Assembly (NCBI GenBank): GCA_037179385.1
Contig: CM074190.1
Coordinates: 5,098,284-5,162,283 of the forward strand
Reading direction: 5' to 3'
Origin: Holothuria scabra
Taxonomy: Eukaryota > Echinodermata > Holothuroidea > Aspidochirotida > Holothuriidae
DNA length: 64,000 bases
Shown here: in pieces, positions 34,260 through 45,100 of the stretch
How the letters are laid out: every line of letters starts with the position of its first letter
Position numbering within the stretch: position 1 is the stretch's first letter
Made by a program: the position numbers and the translations under genes
The notes under the pieces: generated by a model
The model's input: only the letters and a program-made list of their open reading frames with translations
Told to the model about the DNA's origin: nothing
The model's database searches: none

Positions 34260-34306
34260 CTCTTTATAAATTTTCGATCTGACCTCGATCATCTTCAGAC
34301 ATAGAC
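34260..34306 (-). ncRNA. Hammerhead-ribozyme-like motif, inverted arm copy
   Basis: On the minus strand: GTCTATGT (stem I), CTGAAGA (fits CUGANGA), one extra U, GATC-GAGGTCA-GATC (stem II), GAA, palindromic AATT (short stem III), U at the cleavage position and ATAAAGAG (stem I return strand, six of its first seven positions pairing with one wobble). The extra U before stem II is a departure from the canonical core. Penelope-like elements are known to carry minimal hammerheads in their terminal repeats. Confidence 0.6.
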
Positions 34307-34456
34307 TACAATATGAATACAGAATACACAAGGTTATATTACTACACAGTACAGAAGAAGAGAAAAGAAAGCTGGTATACAATGGCCTGGTCAAGGGTGA
34401 CTAAACAGGTAGACAGTCAGTGAGAGCAAGCAGTAAGAAAGGACCACTGGAAGAAA

Positions 34457-35218
34457 CTACGGTTGAGTAGTTCTATTCTTGAGAAGTCTACCAGTGGCCC
34501 ACTCTTCTTTTCGATTTAGCTTAGGGGCGAACTCATTAATGCAAACAGCTTCAGAAACTTGCCTACGCATAGGGTCGCCGATATGTGTATTAAGGACGCT
34601 AACCATGTAATTAAAATTCAGCCCTCTGTGACATTGAGTTTTATGGTTAAAGAATACTGACTGCTTGTCATTCATACTCGCCAAATGCTCATCAAACCTT
34701 TCTCCTAGACTTCTTGAAGTTTCTCCTATATATTTAAACTCTCCTTCACAATCTTTACACTCAACATGATAAACCACTTCCTTTTCTTACATAGCCCCGC
34801 CTTTATTTTACACAAATTGCAAACGGTGGAATCTAAACACACATCTCTGTCAAATGGATTGGATTTACAGAGTAAATCTTTCAATCGAGTACCAGACCTT
34901 TCTACAACTTTTATTTTAAGTTCGGTATCATTAACAATTCTCTCAATATTTTTGTGTAGCGCACTGTTAGGGGTGGCTTCAACAAAAAGAACTGCTTCAG
35001 GATTACTTTTGTGATTTTTAAACCAGGTATACTTTTTGTTAGATTTTTTCAGGGCACGTTCGTCCTGTTTCCAAAACTTGGGTCTGAACAATGGTACTAC
35101 TTCATTTCTGTCATCTTCAATCATTTTACCGAACCGTTTCTTTGCCCTGGAATAGACCTCGTGACGCTCGTCCCTAGAGTAGCCACTATATTGCATTCGG
35201 TCAACAAAGCTTTGCACA
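34457..35218 (-). pseudogene. Inverted copy of Penelope C-terminal region with GIY-YIG domain
   Basis: Reads from the RT-endonuclease linker (about 35218 to 34775) into a GIY-YIG nuclease domain (34457-34777), but in two frames, so a one-base-type shift separates them. The nuclease part is the best preserved in the element: VYHVEC at the start, K-Y-I-G-E-T-S-R-S-L-G-E-R-F-D-E-H-L with the YIG and downstream Arg, and a later Glu in SEAVCINEF. The linker has a cysteine cluster (C-N-L-C...C-K-K) typical of this class. Lacking an RT of its own, it is simply the inverted 5' arm of the insertion. Confidence 0.88.
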
Positions 35219-36237
35219 GCCTTTGGTCTATTCCAGGGCAAAGAAACGGTTCGGTAAAATGATTGAAGATGACAGAAATGAAGTAGTACCATTGTTCAGA
35301 CCCAAGTTTTGGAAACAGGACGAACGTGCCCTGAAAAAAATCTAACAAAAAGTATACCTGGTTTAAAAATCACAAAAGTAATCCTGAAGCAGTTCTTTTT
35401 GTTGAAGCCACCCCTAACAGTGCGCTACACAAAAATATTGAGAGAATTGTTAATGATACCGAACTTAAAATAAAAGTTGTAGAAAGGTCTGGTACTCGAT
35501 TGAAAGATTTACTCTGTAAATCCAATCCATTTGACAGAGATGTGTGTTTAGATTCCACCGTTTGCAATTAAATAAAGGCGGGGCTATGTAAGAAAGGAAG
35601 TGGTTTACTGCGTTGAGTGTAAAGATTGTGAAGGAGAGTTTAAATATAGGAGAAACTTCAAGAAGTCTAGGAGAAAGGTTTGATGAGCATTTGGCAGTAT
35701 GAATGACAAGCAGTCAGTATTCTTTAACCATAAAACTCAATGTCACAGAGGGCTGAATTTTAATTACATGGCGTCATAACCATATCGGCGACCCTATAGC
35801 GTAGGCAAGTTTCTGAAGCTGTTTACATTAATAGTTCGCCCTAAGCTAAATCGAAAAGAAGAGTGGGCCACTGGTAGACTTCTCAAGAATAGAACTACTC
35901 AGCCGTAGTTTCTTCCAGTGGTCCTTTCTTACTGCTCTCACTGACTGTCTACCTGTTTAGTCACCCTTGACCAGGCCATTGTATACCAGCTTTCTTTTCT
36001 CTTCTTCTGTACTGTGTAATAATATAACCTTGTGTATTCTGTATTCATATTAGTCTATGTCTGAAGATGATCGAGTCAGAATCAGAAAATTTATAAAGAG
36101 GCATGAAATTGCAGTGTTTCTCCTGTTTGTTGTGTGATGCTACACCTTTAGAGTCGGAATATACTAACCTTCCTTCTTCCATCTCGACAATGACTCTATC
36201 GGAGGTCAACAGAATTCTTTGGAATTCCGATCTTAAT
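35219..36237 (+). repeat. Direct pLTR-like partial copy of the Penelope 3' region
   Basis: Parallels 38632-39670: the same linker, GIY-YIG and 3' untranslated sequence ending with CTCTATCGGAGGTCAACAGA and GGAATTCCGATCTTAA. It is more decayed than the other two copies. Several one- to ten-base deletions break the nuclease frame, for example the YIG codons are shortened in AAATATAGGAG. Its left edge adjoins the inverted arm at about 35218, producing a palindrome whose complementary strands are GGCAAAGAAACGGTTCGG and its reverse. Confidence 0.85.
36053..36100 (+). ncRNA. Decayed hammerhead-like motif, direct repeat copy
   Basis: GTCTATGT-CTGAAGA is intact, but stem II reads GATCGAGTCAGAATC plus an extra A before GAAA, so pairing is weakened. 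The GAAAATTTATAAAGAG 3' portion is retained. Probably no longer active. Confidence 0.45.
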
Positions 36238-36383
36238 TTCAGGCATACAGCCAGGCAAAAGCTGACCTAAAAGGAGTGTTAGACTACAGATAAACAGAGC
36301 AAAGGTGGATACGCAGTTGTACTTCATGAAACAATTGTTAAAGGAAGGAAGAACTACTCCTCGTATCCACTACACTGAAAAAG

Positions 36384-38351
36384 ATGAAGCTATCAAGAGA
36401 CCAAAAGAAAAGAGTTAAAAGAATGATTATGGTCAATGAGAGATCCACTTTGTTTAAACGGAAAGAACACCTTAACAGTCTTATTCACCAATGGACCAAT
36501 AAATCCCTGAAATGGATCCCATATGAATTTAATGAGGACTACCACAAAACCATCAATAATGAAATTCGTCACCAAAAACAAGCGTTCTTCGTACACTATA
36601 ATAAAAGATTGGACTGGATAAGAAAGAAAGATTCAATTCTAAGTAGTAGCCCTACTCCAGAGGTGGTAGATGGTGTCAAGTTCTGCGATCGTGAACTGAA
36701 CGAGAACTCTGGAGGAGATACCCTTATTAGTTATGGTAATATCGAAATAAGTGCAGAGGAAAGGAAAGTGTTGACAATGCACCCAAAATTTCCTGTATAC
36801 AACAAAGTAAGTGTTATCAATCAACTTACTGAGGTAGAAAAAGCATGGGAGAAGCTAAGGTGGGAAAACTACAAATCCGAATCCTTGAAAGAGAGCAACT
36901 CTCCAGAGGACAATTGCAGCAATTCAGACAGTACTGAAGAAAATACTGTACCTTGTAACCAATTCTACAACAGAACTAGTAGAACCCTTAATCTGTCAAT
37001 TGCTACCCCTACCAGTCTCCCATTCAACAAATGGGTATACCGCCCCCCTCCACACAAATCTGAGACAGAAGCACGTATGATCTATGCTAAACAGAAAATC
37101 AAGGAAGAACTTATCAATTACAATCGAAAAGGACAAGACAACATCAGCAAAGAAGCAAAAGTAGGACTTAAGAGACTAAAAGAAAGAGTCAAAAATGGGG
37201 AGATTGTCATCTATCCCACAGACAAATCAGGAAAACTTTCAATCGACACCAAACAAAACTACACCAAAGCAATGGATGAACACTTAGTGAATATGGAAAC
37301 TAGTAACATTGAAGAATACAGAGAAATTGAAAGGAAAACTAACGCACTAGCGAACTTGTGGAGCTTTGCATGGCAAGCTAACTACAGAGTTAGAAATAAC
37401 CTTAACACTACCAATAATGATGTTCCGCCCCTTTATGGCCTTAGAAAAGATCATAAACCAAGTAAAGAAAGTTTAGGAGGCCCGCCTTTAAGACCAGTGT
37501 GTGGCGCAACCACGTCGTGTAACAAGAATCTATCATACATACTATCCCAGTGCATCAGACCACTGGTCGCATCAGCACCCGAAATCTGTGACAGCACCGA
37601 AGATCTTTTGTCTAGAATTAGGGAGATTAATACGAAAAAGGATAAGGGATTTGTTGTCGGCAGTATGGACGTTACGGCTCTATATCCTTCTATCGATGTC
37701 GACTTTGCAGTTGGAAAATGTTGTGATCTGTTAACAAATAGTGATATCAATTTTGAAGGGATAGATCCCCACGAACTTGGCCTCTTCCTAAGAGTAATCG
37801 AAATCGAAACAGGCCAGCAATTGCCTGAGGACATACTACCGTTTTGTCCAGTTCGATCTACCAACAGAGGAAGAAAACCCACTGCTACAGGAAATGTGTC
37901 CAGCTCCAATACTGAAACTAGGTGGAGTAATTGGATTAAACCACTTAATACTCCTAGCAACGTAACACTAAGAAAAATGGTTGTTTATGCCCTAGAATAT
38001 ACCATGAAGTTTATAATGAAGAATCATGTGTGCCAGTTTAACAACAAACTATACAAACAAAAAAGTGGGGGCGCAATCGGTGTTTCACTAGCTGGGGATG
38101 TAGCTCAAGTGTTTATGATCTGGTGGGACCGAGAATTGAAGAAGAAGCTTGCGCTAGAAGGTATTAATTGCCTAATGTATACTAGATATGTTGATGACAT
38201 ATTGTTGGTTGTTGAGCATAATAGAGAATGTAACTCTGATGTAAAGGCTATGGGTAAACTCTCCGTGTTAGCTAACGCTATTCACCCTAACGCATACAAG
38301 TTACGTATGATTGCCCAAGTCTCAATGCTGACGGAAGAATGCCAGTTTTAG
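36384..38351 (+). pseudogene. Penelope-like reverse transcriptase, main body (frameshifted)
   Basis: A 655-codon frame covering the N-terminal region and RT core. Landmarks: T279-D-K-S-G-K (the PLE DKG-type motif), Y351-G-L-R-K-D-H-K-P, R370-P-V-C-G, motif A at 428-438 with the first catalytic Asp (D429), motif B S561-G-G-A-I-G-V-S-L-A-G, and motif C Y602-V-D-D-I with the catalytic Asp pair 604/605. The frame ends in ECQF-stop at 38351, while the expected continuation (RMPVLDLKVW) is one frame over starting near 38333, so a single indel broke it. PLE RTs are related to telomerase. The product would prime reverse transcription at a nick made by the downstream endonuclease. Confidence 0.93.
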
Positions 38352-39324
38352 ATCTAAAAGTTTGGCCTGTAGATATTGTACATGATAATGCCCACTTCAC
38401 CATAATTCAACATACATATTATGCTAAACCTATGAGCAGTAAACACGTTTTGCATAGAGATGGTGCCTTAAATATGAAAACTAAGATGTGCATTCTAATT
38501 AACGATCTCGTCAGAATTATGAGAAATGTATCCCTCAGTTTGCCAGAGCATGAAAGAACTACGGCTGTGCAAAGCTTTGTTGACCGAATGCAATATAGTG
38601 GCTACTCTAGGGACGAGCGTCACGAGGTCTATTCAGGGCAAAGAAACGGTTCGGTAAAATGATTGAAGATGACAGAAATGAAGTAATACCATTGTTCAGA
38701 CCCAAGTTTTTGGAAACAGGACGAACGTGCCCTGAAAAAATCTAACAAAAGTATACCTGGTTTAAAAATCACAAAAGTAATCCTGAAGCAGTTCTTTTTG
38801 TTGAAGCCACCCTAACAGTGCGCTACACAAAAATATTGAGAGAATTGTTAATGATACCGAACTTAAAATAAAAGTTGTAGAAAGGTCTGGTACTCGATTG
38901 AAAGATTTACTCTGTAAATCCAATCCATTTGACAGAGATGTGTGTTTAGATTCCACCGTTTACAATTTGTGTAAAATAAAGGCGGGGCTATGTAAGAAAA
39001 GGAAGTGGTTTACTGCGTTGAGTGTAAAGATTGTGAAGGAGAGTTTAAATATATAGGAGAAACTTCAAGAAGTCTAGGAGAAAGGTTTGATGAGCATTTG
39101 GCAGTATGAATGACAAGCAGTCAGTATTCTTTAACCATAAAACTCAATGTCACAGAGGGCTGAATTTTAATTACATGGTTAGCGTCCTTAATACACATAT
39201 CGGCGACCCTATGCGTAGGCAAGTTTCTGAAGCTGTTTGCATTAATGAGTTCGCCCCTAAGCTAAATCGAAAAGAAGAGTGGGCCACTGGTAGACTTCTC
39301 AAGAATAGAACTACTCAACCGTAG
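38333..39324 (+). pseudogene. Penelope-like RT thumb, linker and GIY-YIG endonuclease, broken
   Basis: Continues the element in other frames. The thumb (MPVLDLKVW onward) runs to about 38640. The linker is shifted by one- and two-base deletions compared with the inverted arm near 38640-38830. The nuclease begins near 39008 and reads through KYIGETSRSLGERFDEHL to a stop at about 39105, caused by loss of one base (TTGGCAGTATG versus TTGGCGAGTATG in the inverted arm). The C-terminal half resumes at 39106-39324 with the Glu-bearing segment. Not functional as it stands. Confidence 0.88.
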
Positions 39325-39474
39325 TTTCTTCCAGTGGTCCTTTCTTACTGCTTGCTCTCACTGACTGTCTACCTGTTTAGTCACCCTTGACCAGGCCATT
39401 GTATACCAGCTTTCTTTTCTCTTCTTCTGTACTGTGTAGTAATATAACCTTGTGTATTCTGTATTCATATTGTA

Positions 39475-39521
39475 GTCTATGTCTGAAGATGATCGAGGTC
39501 AGATCGAAAATTTATAAAGAG
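39475..39521 (+). ncRNA. Hammerhead-ribozyme-like motif, 3' copy
   Basis: The 47-base motif is identical to the one in the inverted arm: stem I strand GTCTATGT (39475-39482), CTGAAGA (39483-39489), one U, stem II GATC/GATC (39491-39494 and 39502-39505), GAA, palindromic AATT, U39513 as the predicted cleavage base, and return strand ATAAAGAG (39514-39521). A stem III this short would need dimerisation, as described for PLE-type hammerheads. Confidence 0.6.
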
Positions 39522-39683
39522 AGTAACATGAAATTGCGAGTGTTTCTCCTGTTTATTTGTGTGATGCTACACAACTTTAGAGTCGGAATGGCTACTACTA
39601 CTAACCTTCCTTCTTCCATCTCGACAATGACTCTATCGGAGGTCAACAGAATTCTTTGGAATTCCGATCTTAATACATTGTTA

Positions 39684-40000
39684 TATATTGTAAATACATG
39701 TGAGTATTATTTGTAAAAATGTTTTCGTTGTAAAATTAGCCCTTAAGAACACTATAACTGAAAAGAGAAAAGTTTATATGGACTGGTATAATATCCTTCA
39801 TTCACTTGTTTCTTTCTAAGTATATTTATATCTTCATGAGTAAAACTATAAATTCACAACATCATATAAACATTTTTTTCCGTAAAGAGTTCCAAATCAT
39901 ATACAGATCACAATACACAACATGTTACGTACTGGTAGTTTTTAACGTCTGAAAAGCGGGGCTCGTTAACGACATCCCATTTTTCTCCTTTTCAGTGGAA
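39684..40000. other. Spacer, nothing recognised
   Basis: AT-rich host sequence between the Penelope target duplication and the next MITE. Confidence 0.4.
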
Positions 40001-40220
40001 ACACATTCTTAAAACACTGTGGTTAAATTTAACCAGATCGGTGTTCTACTTACACCAATTCAATCTTGGTTTAGTTTCCCAGTTAAACTGATTCAAATCC
40101 TAGTTACCTCAAGCAGAATTTGCGTTAAACTAACCAGGATTTGCATTAGTGTAACCAGGATTATGTTGGAGTAAATAGGATGCTGATCATGGTTAAATTT
40201 AACCCGTATTTTAAGAGTGT
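40001..40220. mobile_element. Degraded palindromic MITE (GGTTAAATTTAACC family), copy 1
   Basis: Shares GGTTAAATTTAACC next to both ends, CGGTGTTCTA, CCAGGATTATGTTGGAGTAA and a terminal TTAAGAGTGT with the better preserved copy at 53383-53637. Arms are mismatched and the interior is shortened. Confidence 0.78.
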
Positions 40221-41787
40221 TAAGACCTATTCTCTTACCCCATATTGACGTAATAGTAATATAGTTCTACAAATGCTGGGTTTTCGCAAGCATCAAAGAA
40301 TGAAATGACGTCCAGGTAATAATAAAACCATTTTAGATTTTAGCATGTATTGAAGAATGACCAAAGTGTGTATACTCGGGCTATTGTCAACCCGGTGAGA
40401 ACTCTAACTATCCGGCAAAAGCAGATAATGAGGGAAAGATCGATTACTATGGGAGTTTGCTGGAATAAAGAACCCAACCGCACTCCATACTATGATGCTT
40501 AAAGATACAGATGCAGTCCCCTAAATTTCGTTTTTTGGGAATGAAGTCCCCGACACAGAGCAAAGGAAAATTTACAAGAATTTTTCGATTTATATGCATT
40601 TGAGAATTCATTAACGTCCCTCTTTTGTCTTCACAATACTGTAAAACCCATATTAAGTCCATCTACAGGAGGATATTGCAAATTGCGATAAGAAGTTTCT
40701 CAGTTTTCTTCCAGATAATTAATGGTTACAATCCTCAGGTGCAGCAGAATAACTTCCTAACCAGCCATCACTGCGCACTTGTGAGATATATAAGATACAC
40801 AGTACACTGCAAATTGAGATGGTATTGTGTAGGCAATAGAACAAAATCTTGCTTCAGTAGTAAATGAAAGTGTCTAAGATACACTTTAAAAGCAGATTGT
40901 TGCCCAAACAGCAGATTATTGCCCAACAAACGGGTAAACAGTATATCCATTTTTAATTTGAGTAAATCCTGAGTGCTGATTAAAGGTGTTGGGCATGTTT
41001 TAAAGTAATCAACATTAAAGTAAAATGTAATTCACCAAACAGCTGGTTAGTGAAAGATCAGTTTTGCACATAACCATTTTAATGAAAGTGTTTAATTTCC
41101 ATCTCATGGTTGAATAAGATTGGACTTGGAAAAAAACAGCTAACGGTAGAAGAGCAGTGAAATCAGGAGGAAACAACTTGCAGAGCAACAGAAAAATGTT
41201 TCACTACGAGATCAATGAGACGAGAAATACAAAGTGCGGGATTGAGGTTGTTACTTTAAACTTTACACTTCACTGTTCATTAACTAAATGCAAGGTCACT
41301 GGTTCCCCGATCACTCATGGTAGGCAAATGGTGCAAGTTCTACTGTTCTAGGGTACTTTGTCAAATAAGTTTGCCCAAATCATATAATAATATATCTGAT
41401 TATATGGAAATCCAAACAATCACCCAACATTACAGCTGTTAGGCAAATGTGTTCGGTAACATTTTTAACCATTTATTGGGCTAAATTAGTTAGGTGAAAT
41501 GGTTGGGTAACTTCTTTGCCCAACTGATGAGTAAAACACTTAACCAACAAATTTGGGTAGTTTTTACCCAGATCCGGTCAGGTACCATACGGAACCAGCG
41601 GCTGGGTTATTGTTTGCTCAGGTTGATGAGCATTACGCTAACAAAATCGATAAGAGTATCAAAATACCAGTAAACTGTTCCAGATCATTTCGTATTGTTT
41701 TCACGGAACACTGGAAATAACGTACCATCTTTTTTGAAACATTCTGCTCCCAAAATGTGTTGTAATTCATTGGTCCTAAACTTGGTC
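40221..41787. other. Intergenic, downstream of fragment D
   Basis: No gene recognised. Phrases such as GCCCAACAAACGGGTAA, TGCCCAACTGATGAGTAA and TTGGGTAGTTTTTACCCAG recur loosely between 40890 and 41620 and may be the remnant of an inverted-repeat element built on GGGTAA/TTACCC, but I could not define its ends. Confidence 0.4.
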
Positions 41788-42069
41788 CTATAAAATGGAG
41801 GTTTTATTTTTCATATTATCACCTTCTACACTTATATTTAATGCGTCGCTGTAGACGAATGAAGTTGCACGGTCGTTTGCCCCTCCTCCACTTATCCGAC
41901 GACTTTTCCACAAAAACCATATAAACATTCCTACCAAAAATAAAGCCGTGGCGATGATAGCAACAACGATTAAAATTATTGAAATGTCAACATGTTTCAT
42001 TGTATTAGACGTCATATTATTTTCAGAAATGTTACTTTCTGTCGTTTTCGCATTTTCCATTGAGGCCAT
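41788..42069 (-). pseudogene. Fragment D: stalk, membrane helix and short tail, possible receptor remnant
   Basis: From the first ATG (42069) this frame encodes about 93 residues: a Ser/Thr/Asn-rich segment with potential N-glycosylation sites, a strong membrane helix (SIILIVVAIIATALFLVGMF and the following residues), a WKSRR stop-transfer and a ~33-residue tail with VYSDALNI. The order and the YS(N/D)A motif soon after the helix resemble receptors A to C, and it is on the same strand between B and C. There is no signal peptide, and an in-frame stop lies just upstream at 42103-42105. A CAG at 42079-42081 could be a splice acceptor. It may be a last exon of an unseen gene, a truncated paralogue, or chance. 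Confidence 0.45.
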
Positions 42070-42105
42070 AGTTGTCCGCTGAGTACATGGACTCAACCAG
42101 CATTA

Positions 42106-45100
42106 CAAAAGTTAACGCAATGGGACTACAGAGCATAGCATGTCAGTTACGGTATTATTGCTAAATATTCAGAAGTGAAAGGTATAGGAAGGTGCAACTG
42201 AACTAAATGAACACATCATTTTTAGGCTATCGTTTTTCTTTATCGCTTTGGCAGTTGAACAACTATATGATTCTTAATGTATTATTGTAATCGTTTTAAC
42301 AGTAAACGATCGGTTGAATTTTGCTGTGCCTTTGTTTCGGAACGAATATATCTGATATGGAGAATCACATTCTATTGGCAACAATGTTATTCAATCCGTT
42401 AAAGTACACTGCAGGCGTGGTGTTTTTCATGGTCAGACGTTCCAAGTCTATTTAACATGTGGTGAATGAAGAGGTTCCTTAAGGTTTTCTCTTGCTGTAT
42501 GTTCTCAGAAAATGTGGTAAATAACAGCGATAAGATTGAGTTAAAAGATATTGCATTTCCTTATTCACAAAAACGTATCATTCCTCTTGTCTTGCTTTTC
42601 CATCCAAAAAATCAGGCAAAAAGGATAATCCTTGATATCTACCGAAATATCCACCTTGTTCTCGATTTAAATATATTGAAGAGACACCGCAACTGATAGC
42701 AAAATTTTTCTCTAAAAGTGAAAAGGCTTCCATAAGACCAGCTGTCACTTTTGCGAGATTTCACTCAAAAGGAAGTTTTATAACTTTTACACAAAGCTAT
42801 ACACTTAAACACCAAATCCCATTAAGTGCTTTTTGAACTTTTCTTGGTTGGCTGACCATGACAGTGTGAAAGATAAACATATTTCAATAGGATATGACTA
42901 GGTGTTGCAATTATGGGAAAAATAAGGATTTTGTCACTGTTACTGGTTTGGTGAATCGACCAGATTGTGTGTAGTTCAAATATTCTTCCTTATTAACTTA
43001 ACCTAGCTAAATGTCCTTATTTAGGAAGTAACTTTAGAAAAACACACAACTCTTGCCCCTAGCTTGGTAGGATTTGTGAACCCATTCCATACTGTATTTG
43101 TTAACATTTCAATTATTATATTCAGACCTGTTGAATGTTTTTCTTCCCTATTCTCTTTCCTTCTCGTGTATTGTTGCACAAACACTGTGTTACTGATTTA
43201 TTAGGCTTGACGTTTTTGTCTTTGCCCTCTTGTACTAAGGCTATGAATTTGCAATTTCTTTTGTTTTCTTATTGCATTTCATACGTTATCTCGTTTAACA
43301 CTTTACGTTTTTAGTCTCTCATGCCTGTGTGAGGTGAAATGGTGAAATAAACTGAACTGTGACTAAGATTACGGTCTTGGAACACCAACGTTCTTTGTTC
43401 AGTTTAGAATCAGCAAATCTTATACTGATCTTTAAAATTTATTCTCGCAAATGCGCTTAGCAAAAAGTGTGATGATACTGGAAAGGATTTAAGAATTTAT
43501 TTTTTTCGACATTGGGGCGATGAAGGTTGAAAATTACGTTTCTTTTGGGGGATTGATTACGGTTAAGAATGAATGAAAATTAATGGCTCAATTACCTGAT
43601 TTTTTCACACTGAAATGGGGTTGTTTTAAGGTTCCAACTATTACCACCTTTGAGTCGACTTCATTTTTTTCTCTTAAGGGACAAAGAAGCCTTGAAAGCC
43701 ATTATATTTCCTGTTCTACAATGAAATAGTCAAAGCACAAATAATTGAGCAACTAACATTATATGAAGAACTCTATACCTAGTGTCACGCCGGGATGGCG
43801 TTTATCATTTCATAAAGGTTGTAGTATGTTATCTCTGAAATAGCTAGAACAGCAAACTTGACTTCTAAGCATATTCAATCCTGAAACAGTTTTTGTGAGT
43901 CTCGCGTTATGTTTATATAAAGTTAATGTACAGTAGTGATCTTAATAGTAGATGGTTATAAGCAGGTAAAGTCATGCAATGCGGTCTTTATCGCCAGCTC
44001 AATGTCCAATGAATACTACGTGTTTCTTTCTGGCTGTCCTGTTTCAGGCCAAATCCAAACGTTTAAGATGAATGAAATTGTTTCACAACGACCAAAATTC
44101 ATTTCTTCAGTCCATCATTTTGCGAGTAACACCCTTTCTAAATAATAAATAACTTCGTACTATTCGATCAGACTTTTTAAACTGCGTTACAATTTACCAT
44201 CCTATTTTCTATCTACAGTGGTATTAATCATTTCGATCTGATCTGTTTGTACATTCTTTTGACCCACGTCATTTTTTCCGTGTAATATTTCCTCATAAAT
44301 GAACAAAAGAAACAAGCCAATGCACCAACTACCAGTGTAACAGGACGGTAGTATTTTTGTTTCAAGTAAAGGTAGGTCAGATGATTACTCATAGTTGGAA
44401 TGTTATGGTCTATTTGTTGATATCAATGCACTACACTTCGGTTTACGTGTATGAGTACAAACTATTTTGGTGGAAGACAAAGCAAAAGGAAATGCTGAAT
44501 ACCTTCTGTCTGAGGCTGTCATATGATTGAGACTATCCGCTTACTAGTGTTGGATGTTGGAACCAACTGTATTGTGGGAACTTACTACGATCTTATCCGG
44601 GGGGGGGGGGGGGACCATTGATAATCTCTCGTTTTCCATTGAGCACAGGGTGTCTACAAAGCGAAGACCGAAGACTTGAGCACTTGTACTAAAGTGGATT
44701 CAAAATATATTGCACCAATATATCTGAAGCCCTAAATATATTCGTTAATGGTGGAATTGTCAATTTTGCTGAGAGGATGATGAGTGTTGGCGTGTTGCAT
44801 CCATTTTTTGAACTGAAAACAGCAGTTCACCCTTCTGATGTGAACGAAAATGGTAACTTGAGATCAATAGAGTGATAAACTCCGAATCATTGCATTGTAG
44901 TTCTGATAGTAGTGTTACTGCATATATTTTCATGGGATGTCGTTCAGTTTCTCATATACACAGCCATCTTTCTTGAGTGCTAACGGGTGTTAAAAAAAAA
45001 AACAGAAAACAAAACATATGAAAGACCAACACTCGTAAAAGTTGGGTAATTTTAGTTGGGTGATCGCGTTTATGACCAATGTTGGTGTTTGCTTTACCAA

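Larger units (their letters stand above)
34165..39671 (+). mobile_element. Penelope-like element (GIY-YIG type), 5.5 kb, inactive
   Basis: A single insertion bounded by a 12-bp direct repeat AATACATTGTTA at 34153-34164 and 39672-39683. From left to right: an inverted copy of the element's 3' region (34165-35218), a direct partial copy of the same region (35219-36237, pLTR-like), and a near full-length body (36238-39671) encoding reverse transcriptase then endonuclease. This arrangement of an inverted 5' fragment plus a direct repeat is typical of Penelope-like elements. Frameshifts and a premature stop in the body make it non-functional. Each end-copy carries a hammerhead-like motif. Confidence 0.95.

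Noticed and set aside
42121..42180. Minus-strand CTGACATGCTATGCTCTG resembles the LTCYCL codons of receptor C and might extend fragment D into a receptor ectodomain.
   Set aside because: Stops flank it on both sides, only about six codons agree, and the distance to the membrane helix is far too short. Treated as chance.
44590..44620. Long G tracts (here and near 24801, 26581, 33696, 59968, 61929) as independent features.
   Set aside because: Homopolymer runs occur at ends of decayed DNA elements throughout the window and are prone to length error. Only those inside defined elements were interpreted.
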